Positions 1 to 7,985 are shown, numbered from the stretch's first letter. The stretch: DNA of 39,122 nt from Azospirillum oleiclasticum (GCF_013423485.1 NZ_JABFFR010000022.1:1-39122), one strand, 5' to 3'. Numbers and translations are program-made. The notes: generated by a model not told the origin, from the sequence alone.

Positions 1-1403
1 CCTGGTGATGGAGATCGGGATGTGGCGCTCAGGGCGGAGCGGTCGCGCCGCGGGGTCGGAAGCCTTGGGGAAGCTCAGTTGCTTGGAGGCGCCCGGCCGG
101 CGTTGGGCCTGAGGGGGGAATCGCGGCCCGTTCCCGGATCAGGAACCCGTAGGCGGCGATGCACAGCGTGGCGTGGTGGTGGAATCCTCGCCAGCCCCGG
201 CCCTCGTAATGGCCGAGGCCGAGTTCCTGTTTGACTTCGAGGTAATCGCGCTCGATGCGCCAGCGCAGCTTGGCGGTTTCCACCAGGGCGTCGAGCGGAG
301 TCGCCTCCGGCAGCGTCGACAGCCAGTATCTGGTCGGCTTCTCCTCGCTCTCGGGCCACTCGATCAGCAGCCATTCCTCGGCGCGCGGTTCGTTTCGCCA
401 GTAGTCCCGATGCGCCGGCCGGACGCGCACCGCGGCAAACCGCGAGGCCAGAGGAGCGTTCGTGCCTTCGCGCCATGTGACCGGGCGCCACTCCCCCGGA
501 GCCAAGCTCTCGGCCAACGCCTTCACCGCGACGGGGCCATGACCGGGGGCGCGGCGCAGGAGCTTCGGCGGCCGTCCCTTGCCGCTCCACGGCTTGGGCG
601 ACAGCGGCTTCACGCCGGGCGGCCAGACCGTCAGCGAGGACTGGACCCCGGCGACGTAGGTCAGACCCGACGCGCTCACTCCGTCGCGCAGATCGGTGTC
701 GTTGCCGTATCCCGCGTCCATCAGGACCACTCCCGGCGGCACGCCCGCCTCCACGGCCGCGCGGATCTGGTCCAGCGCGATGGCGGGCTTGGTCTGGAAG
801 ACCACGTCGCCGGGAATGCCGGCCCGCGCCCGGCGCTCGGCATCGGCTGCCCACACGTCGGGGAGGTACAGCCGGAACGCGATGGGCAGGCTGGCGTGGT
901 CGGTCGCGATCGACAGCGACACGGCGACCTGGCAGTTGTCCTGTTTGCCGCTCTGGCCGCAGTATTGCCGGGCCACGCCGACCGAGTGGCGCCCTTTCTT
1001 GGGCATTCCGGTGTCGTCGATGATCCAGGCGCGAACCGGGCCGCGCTCCAGCAGCGCCGGCAGCACCAGAGCGCACACCGCCCCCAGAACCACAGCGTCG
1101 TCCCACGCCGCCTTGGCGACGAAATGATGCAGCGACTGATGGGCGGCGCCGACCCGCCCGGGGGCCACCCGCGCCGCCATCGGTTCCACGCTCTTGCGCT
1201 CGCCCGGCAGGATCAGCCCGGTGCAATACGCGCGAAACGGCGCCGAGCGATCGGCGTGGCCCAGAACCGGCCCGAGGCGATCGACATAGGCCGCGAACCG
1301 TGAGTCGATGCCACTCGACGTTCGAAGGGATGCCATGCCGTCTCCTTGAACGAAGCATGAATCCCCTTCCTACAACGAGCCACCAATCAATGCCAATTTT
1401 CAT
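1..1403 (-). mobile_element. IS701-type insertion sequence, ends not resolved
   Basis: The element is inferred from one intact transposase gene that fills the left edge of the window. I could not define its termini. The stretch upstream of the transposase (about 1337-1403) is the probable 5' end. The other end must lie within the first 28 bases or outside the window, because I see no match to the upstream sequence there. No target-site duplication can be assigned. Confidence 0.45.
29..1336 (-). CDS. IS701 family transposase (DDE)
   Basis: This 435-residue protein would cut and join the ends of its insertion sequence. The DDE catalytic acids are visible: an Asp in the IIDDTGMPKKG segment (about residue 107), an Asp in VLMDAGYGND (about residue 208), and a Glu in the C-terminal KLRWRIERDYLEVKQELGL segment. 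The length is normal for IS701-type enzymes and there is no internal stop or frameshift, so it looks active. The ATG at 1336 is preceded by AAGGAGA at a good distance. No accessory ORF is seen. The tRNA-Val gene lies about 270 bp upstream. The family call is from motif recognition and is fairly sure. Confidence 0.9.
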   Translation of the reverse strand: MASLRTSSGIDSRFAAYVDRLGPVLGHADRSAPFRAYCTGLILPGERKSVEPMAARVAPGRVGAAHQSLHHFVAKAAWDDAVVLGAVCALVLPALLERGPVRAWIIDDTGMPKKGRHSVGVARQYCGQSGKQDNCQVAVSLSIATDHASLPIAFRLYLPDVWAADAERRARAGIPGDVVFQTKPAIALDQIRAAVEAGVPPGVVLMDAGYGNDTDLRDGVSASGLTYVAGVQSSLTVWPPGVKPLSPKPWSGKGRPPKLLRRAPGHGPVAVKALAESLAPGEWRPVTWREGTNAPLASRFAAVRVRPAHRDYWRNEPRAEEWLLIEWPESEEKPTRYWLSTLPEATPLDALVETAKLRWRIERDYLEVKQELGLGHYEGRGWRGFHHHATLCIAAYGFLIRERAAIPPSGPTPAGRLQATELPQGFRPRGATAPP

Positions 1404-1570
1404 GACACAGTAGCACTAATGGCTGTCCGGCGAATGCAACAGCAAGCAACCATCGAGCCGCAATCGCACGACCGTCTACCCGGTTCTGCTCCAACCAGCA
1501 CTGATCATCGGGTGTGTTCGGGACAGGTTCGGAACAGCGACGCAGCGGAGCGAACCGCTCCAGACATGGT

Positions 1571-1603
1571 GAAGGCCGCCAAGTGGTTGACTTGGCGGCC
1601 TTC
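1571..1603 (-). terminator. hairpin downstream of tRNA-Val
   Basis: A perfect 13-bp inverted repeat (1571-1583 with 1591-1603, 7-base loop) begins six bases beyond the encoded CCA of the tRNA on the minus strand. There is no long T tract after it, so it may end transcription weakly or protect or guide trimming of the tRNA 3' end. Confidence 0.6.
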
Positions 1604-1608
1604 GTGGA

Positions 1609-1683
<75 letters not shown>

Positions 1684-1862
1684 ATCCGATGGTCGGCCGG
1701 TGCGGGGCCGGCGTGGAGCGGGGGTTTAGCACCATCCGACGGGGGGTGCAACACCCTTGTCGGGAAAAAATGAAGGTGCCTTCCTGAGGGCGCCGATCGC
1801 GTGCGCGATGGGGGTGCAGGTGGCGCGTGACAGGGGCGGCGGGGTCCACTACATCAATCGTC

Positions 1863-2735
1863 ATGGATGCGCATGGTTCCTCCCCCGACCCGTCACGGGT
1901 GTTCGAGATCCGGCGGCCCGAGGTGGCCCGGCTGCCGCTGGTGCTGGCATCCCCGCACAGCGGCTCGGTCTATCCGGCGGAGTTCCTGGCGGCCACCCGC
2001 CTCACGGGGGAGGCGATGCGCAAGTCGGAGGACTGTTTCGTCGATGAGATCTTCGCGGCGGGGCCGGAGCTGGGTGCGCCGCTGATCCGGGCGCTCTTCC
2101 CGCGCGCCTTCCTCGACCTGAACCGCGAGGCGTACGAACTCGACCCCGACATGTTCGAGGACACGCTCCCGCCCTACGTCAACACCCGCTCGCCGCGGGT
2201 CGCGGCGGGGCTGGGCACCATCGCGCGCATCGTCGGGACGGGCGAGGAGATCTACCCCGGCAAGCTGCGCTTCGCCGACGCGGTGCGCCGGATCGAGGGC
2301 TTCTACGAGCCCTACCACCGCACGCTGCGCGCGCTGGTGGACGAGACGCGCACCCGCTTCGGACACTGCGTGCTGGTGGATTGCCATTCCATGCCATCGG
2401 GCTGGAGCGGCGAGCGGACGCGCGACCAGCGCAAGGTCGACATGGTGCTGGGGGATTGTTTCGGCACCTCCTGCGCGCCCGCGGTGATCGAGGCGGCGGA
2501 GCGGACGCTGCGCGACCGCGGCTACACCGTGAACCGCAACGCGCCCTACGCCGGCGGCTTCACCACCCGCCACTACGGCCGTCCGCGCCAGGGCGTGCAC
2601 GCCTTGCAGATCGAGATCAACCGCGACCTCTACATGGACGAGGCGCGGCTGGAGCGGCGACCGTTCCTGACCGTGCTCGCCGGACACATGACGCATCTGA
2701 TCCAGGTGCTGGGGGCGCTGTCCCCCGGCGTCTGA
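1863..2735 (+). CDS. N-formylglutamate amidohydrolase family protein
   Basis: A 290-residue protein of the N-formylglutamate amidohydrolase (FGase) family, which hydrolyses N-formyl-L-glutamate, or a related N-acyl amino acid, with a bound metal. Family features are the N-terminal VLASPHSGSVYP segment, LDLNREAYELDPDMFED, VDCHSMPSG in the middle, and a C-terminal LQIEINRDLYMDE stretch. The His, Asp and Glu residues there are the likely metal and substrate ligands. No other hut genes are nearby, so a role in histidine breakdown is not supported by context. I chose the ATG at 1863; a GTG at 1827 would add 12 poorly conserved-looking residues. Neither start has a strong ribosome-binding site. Confidence 0.88.
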   Translation: MDAHGSSPDPSRVFEIRRPEVARLPLVLASPHSGSVYPAEFLAATRLTGEAMRKSEDCFVDEIFAAGPELGAPLIRALFPRAFLDLNREAYELDPDMFEDTLPPYVNTRSPRVAAGLGTIARIVGTGEEIYPGKLRFADAVRRIEGFYEPYHRTLRALVDETRTRFGHCVLVDCHSMPSGWSGERTRDQRKVDMVLGDCFGTSCAPAVIEAAERTLRDRGYTVNRNAPYAGGFTTRHYGRPRQGVHALQIEINRDLYMDEARLERRPFLTVLAGHMTHLIQVLGALSPGV

Positions 2736-2799
2736 CCGGACCAGGGTTCGGCAGGGTTTCCGAGCCGGCCCACCGGCGGGCGCCGAGCGGGTGAGCGTC

Positions 2800-2832
2800 C
2801 AGGGTTCGCGCACGACCGGTGCGCGAACCCTG
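2800..2832. terminator. hairpin between convergent genes
   Basis: A perfect 14-bp inverted repeat (2800-2813 with 2819-2832, 5-base loop) lies in the gap where the FGase gene and the znuA end of the zinc operon converge. It is symmetric and could serve both strands. It lacks a clear T run on either side, so intrinsic termination is plausible but not proven. Confidence 0.55.
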
Positions 2833-2850
2833 CGACGGGTTCGACGGTGG

Positions 2851-3750
2851 TCAGGAGCCCGGCTTCAGCGCCTCGACGAACAGCCGGGTGTTGTGACGCA
2901 TCATCGCGACATAGCTCGGGGCCGGCCCCTCCGGCCCGGAGAGCGCGTCGGAGTAGACCCGGCCACCGATGCGCGCGCCCGTCTCCCGTGCGATCTGCTC
3001 CAGCAGGCGGGGATCGGCGATCGACTCCACGAAGACGGCCCTGGCCTTCTCCTTCTTCATCTGCCGGATCAGCCTGGCAACGTCGCCGGCCGACGGTTCC
3101 GCTTCCGTGGAGATGCCGACCGGGGCAAGGAAGGTCACGCCATAGGCTCGCGCGTAATACCCAAAAGCGTCGTGCGAGGTGACGATCCGCCGGTCGACCT
3201 TGGGAACGGGGGCGAGCGCCGCCTTGATGTCCCGGTCCAGCGCGTTGAGCTCGGAGGTGTAGGCGGCGTGCCCGGCGCGCAACCCGTCCGCCATGGCCGG
3301 GGCGGCATCGACCAGCCCCGCCACGATGTTGTCAGCGTAGATGCGGGCATTGCCGACGGACTGCCAGGCATGCGGATCCTCGCCATGGTCGTGCCCGTGA
3401 TCATGGTCGCCCTTGATGGGCTTGATGCCCCTGGTGGCGAACACCACCGGCCCCTTGTAGCCGGCCGCCTTGACCAGCCGGCCCATCCAGCCCTCGAAGC
3501 CCAGCCCGTTCACCACCACCACATCGGCGGCGGCGACGGCGCGCGCGTCGGCGGGCGTCGGCTCGTAGACATGCGCATCGCCGTCCGCCCCGACCAGGGT
3601 GGTCACCGCAACCGCGTCACCGCCGATCTGGCGGACCATGTCGCCCAGGATGGAAAAGCTGGTCACCACCTTCAGCGGTTCGGCCAGCGCCGGCAGTGCC
3701 GCCAGCGCGACGGCGACCGCGGCCAACGCGGCGACAAGGGTGCGTCTCAT
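2851..3750 (-). CDS. znuA: zinc ABC transporter, periplasmic binding protein
   Basis: This 299-residue protein captures metal in the periplasm and hands it to the membrane partner. It has a signal peptide ending near residue 22 (ALPALA) and a cluster 9/ZnuA fold. Likely metal ligands are a His in GDAHVYEPTP, a His in EDPHAW, a His in the TSHDAFGYYA segment and an acidic residue near the C-terminus. A His/Asp-rich loop (about residues 113-126, GDHDHGHDHGEDPH) is the hallmark of zinc rather than manganese binding proteins. The ATG at 3750 follows TAAGGAGAG. It is the last gene of the operon, 32 bases after znuB, and shares the Zur-controlled promoter upstream of the DUF1826 gene. Confidence 0.95.
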   Translation of the reverse strand: MRRTLVAALAAVAVALAALPALAEPLKVVTSFSILGDMVRQIGGDAVAVTTLVGADGDAHVYEPTPADARAVAAADVVVVNGLGFEGWMGRLVKAAGYKGPVVFATRGIKPIKGDHDHGHDHGEDPHAWQSVGNARIYADNIVAGLVDAAPAMADGLRAGHAAYTSELNALDRDIKAALAPVPKVDRRIVTSHDAFGYYARAYGVTFLAPVGISTEAEPSAGDVARLIRQMKKEKARAVFVESIADPRLLEQIARETGARIGGRVYSDALSGPEGPAPSYVAMMRHNTRLFVEALKPGS

Positions 3751-3782
3751 CGAACTCTCCTTATTTCGAGTCAGGCTTCGTG

Positions 3783-4655
3783 TCAGGCTTCCAGGTGCCG
3801 TCCGGGGAACCAGCGCACCCGCAGACTGCCGACCGGCCCGACCGCCATCGACAGCAGGTAGACCGCCCCGGCGACCAGGATGATCGACGGCCCGGACGGC
3901 AGATCGAGGTGATAGGACAGCAGCAGCCCGCCCCATCCGGAGCCGAAGGCGACCGCCACGGCGACGGCGGCGAGCGTCCACACCCGCTCCGCCCAGAAGC
4001 GCGCGGCGGCGGCTGGCAGCATCATCAGCCCCACCGCCATCAACGTGCCCAGGGCCTGGAACCCGCCCACGAGGTTGAGGACGACCAGCACCATGAAGAC
4101 GAGATGGCCGAGCGCCCCCGGACCGCCGACCGCCCGCAGGAAGCCGGGATCGAAGCACTCCACCACCAGCGGCCGGTACAGCAGCGCCAGCGCCGGCAGG
4201 GTGACGGTGGCGATGGCGGCGACCAGCAGCAGCCCGGCGTCGTCCACGGCCAGGATGGTGCCGAACAGCACATGCATCAGATCGACGTTGCTGCCCTTCA
4301 GCGACACGATCAGCACGCCCGCCGCCAGCGAGATCAGGTAGAAGGCGGCGAAGCTGGCGTCTTCGCGCTGGACGGTGGCGCGCGACACCAGACCGGCCAG
4401 CACCGCGACCGTCAGCCCGGCCAGGAAGCCGCCGGCGCTCATCGCCCACAGCGACAGGCCGGCGGCCAGGAAACCGATGGCGGCACCGGGCAGCACGGCG
4501 TGGGACATCGCGTCGCCCACCAGACTCATGCGCCGCAGCACCAGCAGCACGCCCACCGGGCCGCAACCCAGCGCCAGCGCCAGGCAGGCCACCAGCGCCC
4601 GGCGCATGAAGGCGAACTCCAGGAAGGGCGCGACGAGGGCGTCGTACACGGTCAT
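3783..4655 (-). CDS. znuB: zinc ABC transporter, permease
   Basis: A 290-residue, very hydrophobic permease of the ABC-3 family with about eight membrane helices. It forms the channel for the zinc importer. Typical segments are GVLLVLRRMSLVGDAMSHAVLPG near residues 35-57, where the cytoplasmic loop contacts the ATPase, and QALGTLMAVGLMMLPAAAA in the second half. The start ATG at 4655 overlaps the znuC stop (ATGA), so the two are translationally coupled. Length and composition are normal for the family. Confidence 0.95.
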   Translation of the reverse strand: MTVYDALVAPFLEFAFMRRALVACLALALGCGPVGVLLVLRRMSLVGDAMSHAVLPGAAIGFLAAGLSLWAMSAGGFLAGLTVAVLAGLVSRATVQREDASFAAFYLISLAAGVLIVSLKGSNVDLMHVLFGTILAVDDAGLLLVAAIATVTLPALALLYRPLVVECFDPGFLRAVGGPGALGHLVFMVLVVLNLVGGFQALGTLMAVGLMMLPAAAARFWAERVWTLAAVAVAVAFGSGWGGLLLSYHLDLPSGPSIILVAGAVYLLSMAVGPVGSLRVRWFPGRHLEA

Positions 4656-5404
4656 GCGGCGCTCCGGGGCGGGCGCCGGCAGGCGGGGGCGTCGTCGTCC
4701 CAGGCCTCCGCCATGGCGCGGGCGCGCAGCAGGTTGGCGGGTCCCAGAGCCTCGGCGCTGGGTCCCCAGGCCACCGGCTCGCGGGCCAGCAGCAGGGTCT
4801 CGGGGAAATGGGCGCGCACCTGCTCCAGGTCGTGGAGGACGGCGACCACCGTGCGGCGCTCCCCGTGCCAGCGCCGCACCACCGCCAGCAGGTCGGCGGT
4901 GGTGCGGGCGTCGATGGCGGTGAAGGGCTCGTCGAGCAGGATCAGGCGGGCGTCCTGCAGCAGCATGCGGGCGAACAGCACGCGCTGGAACTGGCCGGCC
5001 GAGAGCGCGCCGATCGGCCGCCGCTCGAAACCCGCGAGTCCCACGGCGGCGAGCGCCGCCAGCGCCTCCTCGTGCCGGCGGCGCCCGATGCCGCCGAAGA
5101 CGCCGACGCGCCGCCAGTGGCCCAGCAGAACCGTGTCGAGCACGCCGATGGGGAAGGACCGATCGACCTCCGCCTGCTGCGGCAGGTAGGCGATGTCGCG
5201 CCGGTCGATGCCGTCGAGCGCGATGCGGCCCTCCAGTGGCTTGAGCGTGCCGACGATGGCCTTCAGCAGCGTGCTCTTGCCGGCGCCGTTCGGCCCGACC
5301 ACGGCGGTCAGCGAGCCCTCCCGCACGGCGCCCGACAGGTGGTGGACGGCGGGGTGGCGGCGGTAGCCCAACGTCAGGTCGTCGAAGCGCAGGAGTGCCG
5401 TCAC
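4652..5404 (-). CDS. znuC: zinc ABC transporter, ATP-binding protein
   Basis: A 250-residue ABC ATPase that powers zinc import. It shows Walker A GPNGAGKST at residues 37-45, a Q-loop in YLPQQAEVDRSFP, the signature LSAGQFQR, Walker B LILLDEPF and the switch His in VLHDLEQV. I chose the GTG at 5404 because it overlaps the stop of the small membrane-protein gene (GTGA) and gives the right N-terminus for the family. A longer reading from 5464 would run back through that small gene. It ends in an ATGA overlap with znuB. The signature has Ala in place of the usual first Gly (LSAGQ), which is common in ZnuC-type proteins. Confidence 0.94.
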   Translation of the reverse strand: MTALLRFDDLTLGYRRHPAVHHLSGAVREGSLTAVVGPNGAGKSTLLKAIVGTLKPLEGRIALDGIDRRDIAYLPQQAEVDRSFPIGVLDTVLLGHWRRVGVFGGIGRRRHEEALAALAAVGLAGFERRPIGALSAGQFQRVLFARMLLQDARLILLDEPFTAIDARTTADLLAVVRRWHGERRTVVAVLHDLEQVRAHFPETLLLAREPVAWGPSAEALGPANLLRARAMAEAWDDDAPACRRPPRSAA

Positions 5405-5538
5405 GGCGCGCTCCCGCCGAACCAGTCGAGCGCCCAGGCAACCGCCAGCCACAGGCCGGTGCACAGCAGGAGCGCCACGGCAAGGCGGACGGTGGCCGGC
5501 ATGGCGACCACCGTCGGTTGGTATGGCGCGGCTTGCAT
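5401..5538 (-). CDS. small single-helix membrane protein coupled to znuC
   Basis: A 45-residue protein beginning MQAAPYQPTV. It has one strongly hydrophobic helix (about residues 16-37, VRLAVALLLCTGLWLAVAWAL) and a short tail, DWFGGSAP. The ATG at 5538 is preceded by GGAAGGA and lies one base after the stop of the DUF1826 gene. Its own stop overlaps the znuC start (GTGA). This spacing on both sides argues that it is a real, co-translated gene rather than a chance reading frame. The function is unknown. By context it may be a small accessory subunit of the ZnuBC complex or may simply couple translation of its neighbours. No known family is recognised. Confidence 0.7.
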   Translation of the reverse strand: MQAAPYQPTVVAMPATVRLAVALLLCTGLWLAVAWALDWFGGSAP

Positions 5539-5539
5539 C

Positions 5540-6190
5540 CTATCCTTCCGCATGATCGAAGCAGAGCAGCAGGCGGGGTCCATGGCGCGGGTCGGCGGGC
5601 GGCGAGCGGTGGACGAGGCCGCGCCCACGGTTGCGCGGCCACGCCTCGCCCTTCATCAGGCCGACATGGCCGCAGGCCAGGGCGCGGATCCGCGACGGGT
5701 CGGGTGCGACGGCCGCGTTGTCGCCGCGGCCGAGCGCCTTGCGGACCACCGCGTCGTCGGGCAGCCACAGGGTGCCGGCGCCGCGATAGGTGCACAGCAG
5801 CCGGATGCCGACGCTGTCGGCGTGGAAATAGCGGCAGCCATGCCCCGCCACGGTCTCCAGCCGGACGGCCACCTTGCGGGTCGCGGTGAGGTCCGCGTAC
5901 AGCCGGACGAGATGGACGATGTCGGCGGTCAACGCGTCGGGCAGCGGGTCCGGCCATGCGGCCGCAAGGTCGCCGCGCACCCGCGCCGCCGTCGTCTCGA
6001 CGCGCAGCGAAGGCCACCCCGCCGCCGGCATACGGTCGAGGCCGGCCCCAATTTCCGGCGGCAAGGACCGTTCCCACACCGCCAGGGTGACGTCCGGCTC
6101 CAGGATCGCGCGCAGTCCCCCGCCGGTGGTGCACCGCACGGCATGTTCCCGAACGGGAGGAAGCGCCAACGTTGGGGTGAAGCCGTTCAC
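5540..6190 (-). CDS. DUF1826 domain protein, Zur-regulated
   Basis: A 216-residue protein that matches DUF1826, a family of unknown biochemical function that is often found with zinc-uptake genes in proteobacteria. The most characteristic part is CRYFHADSVGIRLLCTYRG followed by GAGTLWLP; its His and Asp could bind metal. There is no signal peptide, so it is probably cytoplasmic. The GTG at 6190 follows AAGGAGCAGGGAAG and is preferred over an upstream GTG at 6229, which lacks a good site and lies nearer the promoter. It is the first gene of the zinc operon, 51 bases downstream of the Zur box. I infer a role in adaptation to zinc shortage, not a known reaction. Confidence 0.85.
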   Translation of the reverse strand: MNGFTPTLALPPVREHAVRCTTGGGLRAILEPDVTLAVWERSLPPEIGAGLDRMPAAGWPSLRVETTAARVRGDLAAAWPDPLPDALTADIVHLVRLYADLTATRKVAVRLETVAGHGCRYFHADSVGIRLLCTYRGAGTLWLPDDAVVRKALGRGDNAAVAPDPSRIRALACGHVGLMKGEAWPRNRGRGLVHRSPPADPRHGPRLLLCFDHAEG

Positions 6191-6239
6191 CTTCCCTGCT
6201 CCTTCCACGGCGGACCCGGGGCTTGCCACCCCGGCGGTT

Positions 6240-6261
6240 AGGTTATGTTATAACGTAACCT
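6240..6261 (-). promoter_or_regulatory. Zur operator
   Basis: The core GTTATGTTATAACGTAAC (6242-6259) is an inverted repeat with one mismatched pair, and the symmetry extends two bases further on each side. It closely matches the alphaproteobacterial Zur consensus, in which a GTTATGTTA half-site is followed by its inverted copy. On the minus strand it contains TATAAC, a likely -10 element, so bound Zur would block RNA polymerase when zinc is plentiful. It lies 51 bases before the DUF1826 start and is placed to control the whole zinc operon. Confidence 0.9.
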
Positions 6262-6365
6262 GTCTGGGTTTAGCGCCGGAGCGACCGGTGGTCAAGCCCC
6301 TCCCCTCCTCCGTCGCCGGCGATGCCGGCGGAGACCGGACCTGCGCCCGGTCCCGGCCGGGCCGG

Positions 6366-7097
6366 TCAGATGATCGCGTCGCCGTTCCGGATGGCGGCGT
6401 ATCGGCGGCCCACCGCCGCCCAATCGACCACGTTCCACCACGCGTTCAGATATTCGGCGCGGCGGTTCTGGTACTTCAGGTAATAGGCGTGCTCCCAGAC
6501 GTCGTTGCCCATCAGCACCGGGCGCCCTTCCATCAGCGGCGTGTCCTGGTTCGGCAGGCTGAGGATCTCGAGCCGGCCCGAGGACGGATCGACCGTCACG
6601 AAGACCCAGCCGCTTCCGAAGCGCCCGGTGCCGGCGGCGTTGAAGCGCGTCTTGAACGCGTCGAAGCCGCCGAAATCCCGGTCGATGGCGGTCGCCACGT
6701 CGCCCGTCGGCGCCCCGCCCGCCTTCGGTCCCATGATGGACCAGAACATGGAGTGGTTCGCGTGACCGCCTCCGTTGTTGCGCACCGTCGTGCGGATGGC
6801 CTCCGGCAGTTCCGACATTCGCTTCAGCAGGTCGCGCAGCGGCATCGCCCGCACGGCGTCGTGGTCGGCAACGGCCTTGTTCAGGTTGTCCACATAGGCC
6901 TGGTGGTGCTTGCCGTGGTGCAGCGCCATGGTCTGCGCGTCGATGTGCGGTTCCAGGGCGGCGGGATCGTAGGGCAGCGGGGGCAGCGCGTGCGGCATTC
7001 CTGCCGCCTGCGCCAGGGCGAAACGGGGAGCGGCCGCCACGGCGAACACGGCCGTGAGGCCGGTCAACACGCTGCGGCGGTCCGGGCGAATGGTCAT
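6366..7097 (-). CDS. superoxide dismutase (Fe/Mn family), exported
   Basis: A 243-residue Fe/Mn-type superoxide dismutase, which turns superoxide into oxygen and hydrogen peroxide. Metal ligands are seen as the first His in the MALHHGKHHQAYVDNLN helix, the second His in GGHANHSMFW, and Asp and His in NDVWEHAYY. The fold ends with the conserved AWWNVVDW stretch. Unlike the usual cytosolic enzyme it has an extra N-terminus of about 30 residues with twin Arg (DRRSVLTG), a hydrophobic run and ALAQA, which looks like a Tat signal peptide. The enzyme is therefore probably folded with its metal and exported to the periplasm. ATG at 7097 follows GGAGGG. Metal preference cannot be settled from sequence alone. 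Confidence 0.93.
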   Translation of the reverse strand: MTIRPDRRSVLTGLTAVFAVAAAPRFALAQAAGMPHALPPLPYDPAALEPHIDAQTMALHHGKHHQAYVDNLNKAVADHDAVRAMPLRDLLKRMSELPEAIRTTVRNNGGGHANHSMFWSIMGPKAGGAPTGDVATAIDRDFGGFDAFKTRFNAAGTGRFGSGWVFVTVDPSSGRLEILSLPNQDTPLMEGRPVLMGNDVWEHAYYLKYQNRRAEYLNAWWNVVDWAAVGRRYAAIRNGDAII

Positions 7098-7116
7098 CGA
7101 TCCCTCCAGTCTCTTG

Positions 7117-7136
7117 CACGGCGTCTGTGCGCCGTG
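7117..7136 (-). terminator. hairpin between DUF2243 and superoxide dismutase genes
   Basis: CACGGCG (7117-7123) pairs with CGCCGTG (7130-7136) across a 6-base loop. It lies 31 bases past the end of the DUF2243 gene and 20 bases before the dismutase start. It has no T run. It could be a weak terminator or a structure in the dismutase leader. Confidence 0.3.
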
Positions 7137-7166
7137 ACCGGAGCATGACGCCAGCCGGCGCCACGC

Positions 7167-7985
7167 TCAAGCCGGTCTCGGGATCGTGAACCAGGCGAGG
7201 CAACCGACCGGCAGGAGCGAATTGCTCACCAGCATCGCACCGTGCCGGTAAAGTCGCATCGGATCCCCGGCCACCCCCAGGTCAATGGCCCAGAGCTGGC
7301 CGGAAGGATCCTGCCAGATGGTCCGCCCATCAACGGCCGCTACGGCGTCGAACACGTCCGGCAGCGTCGTTCCCGGCTTGAACAGCACCATCACCGTGGT
7401 GACGCCGGGGGGCGGCAGGGCGGCAACCGGACCGGCGATCAGGACGGCAAGGGCCAGGGTGGCAGGCGTGGCGGTCCGCCGGGATCCGCCACAGGCTGTC
7501 CCGCCGCCGCGCCGCAGCCACCACCCCGCCGCCACGAAGGCCACACCGAAGACGACGAACCAGAGCAGGTCCCAGAACAGCGGGTTCTCCACGCCCATGC
7601 GGATGCGGTGGATGCCGAGGATCCAATGGGACAGAACGCCGTCGAGCATGTGCCAGACGCCGAATCCGATCAGCGCATCCGCCAGCAGCCGGCGGTCTGC
7701 GCCCGGTTCGGCGAAGGCGCGCCGGCTGCGCCAGAGCAGCCACAGCCCCCCCACCGAAAGGACGTACATGAGCAGGTGGAACAGACCGTCGGCGAGGACC
7801 TGCATACGGAGGTCCTGGAGGGCGGACGTCTCCACCGCGCTCAGCAGATGGTGCCATTGCAGCACCTGGTGCAGCAGGATGCCATCGAAGAAGCCGCCAA
7901 GGCCGAAGCCCAGCAGGCATCCCGCCCAAGGAAGCCATGCTCCGGGCGTCGTCGATGGCGTGTTCTGCGCTGCGGCGGTGGACAT
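7167..7985 (-). CDS. DUF2243 membrane protein with C-terminal extension
   Basis: A 272-residue membrane protein. Residues 15-160 match DUF2243, a four-helix family of unknown function: GFGLGGFFDGILLHQVLQWHH near the start, then DGLFHLLMYVLS, and GFGVWHMLDGVLSHWILGIHRIR with several His residues inside or near helices that could bind metal or haem. After residue about 165 there is another hydrophobic segment and a region of about 80 residues (VTTVMVLFKPGTTLP to the end), probably outside the cytoplasm, that is not part of the usual family. The ATG at 7985 fits the family start, but no good ribosome-binding site is visible. Confidence 0.82.
   Translation of the reverse strand: MSTAAAQNTPSTTPGAWLPWAGCLLGFGLGGFFDGILLHQVLQWHHLLSAVETSALQDLRMQVLADGLFHLLMYVLSVGGLWLLWRSRRAFAEPGADRRLLADALIGFGVWHMLDGVLSHWILGIHRIRMGVENPLFWDLLWFVVFGVAFVAAGWWLRRGGGTACGGSRRTATPATLALAVLIAGPVAALPPPGVTTVMVLFKPGTTLPDVFDAVAAVDGRTIWQDPSGQLWAIDLGVAGDPMRLYRHGAMLVSNSLLPVGCLAWFTIPRPA

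Noticed and set aside
173..1303. Rightward open frame of 376 codons opposite the transposase
   Set aside because: Arg/His/Gln-rich shadow with no motif; the opposite strand holds the full DDE enzyme.
3696..5189. Rightward open frame of 497 codons opposite znuB and znuC
   Set aside because: Gln/Arg/His-rich antisense shadow; the opposite strand has clear permease and ATPase motifs.
4652..5464. Longer ZnuC starting at 5464
   Set aside because: It would overlap the small membrane-protein gene; the GTG at 5404 fits the family N-terminus and the GTGA coupling.
6307..6330. Hairpin after the superoxide dismutase gene
   Set aside because: The arms pair only with a three-base bulge and no T run follows, so I could not support it as a terminator.
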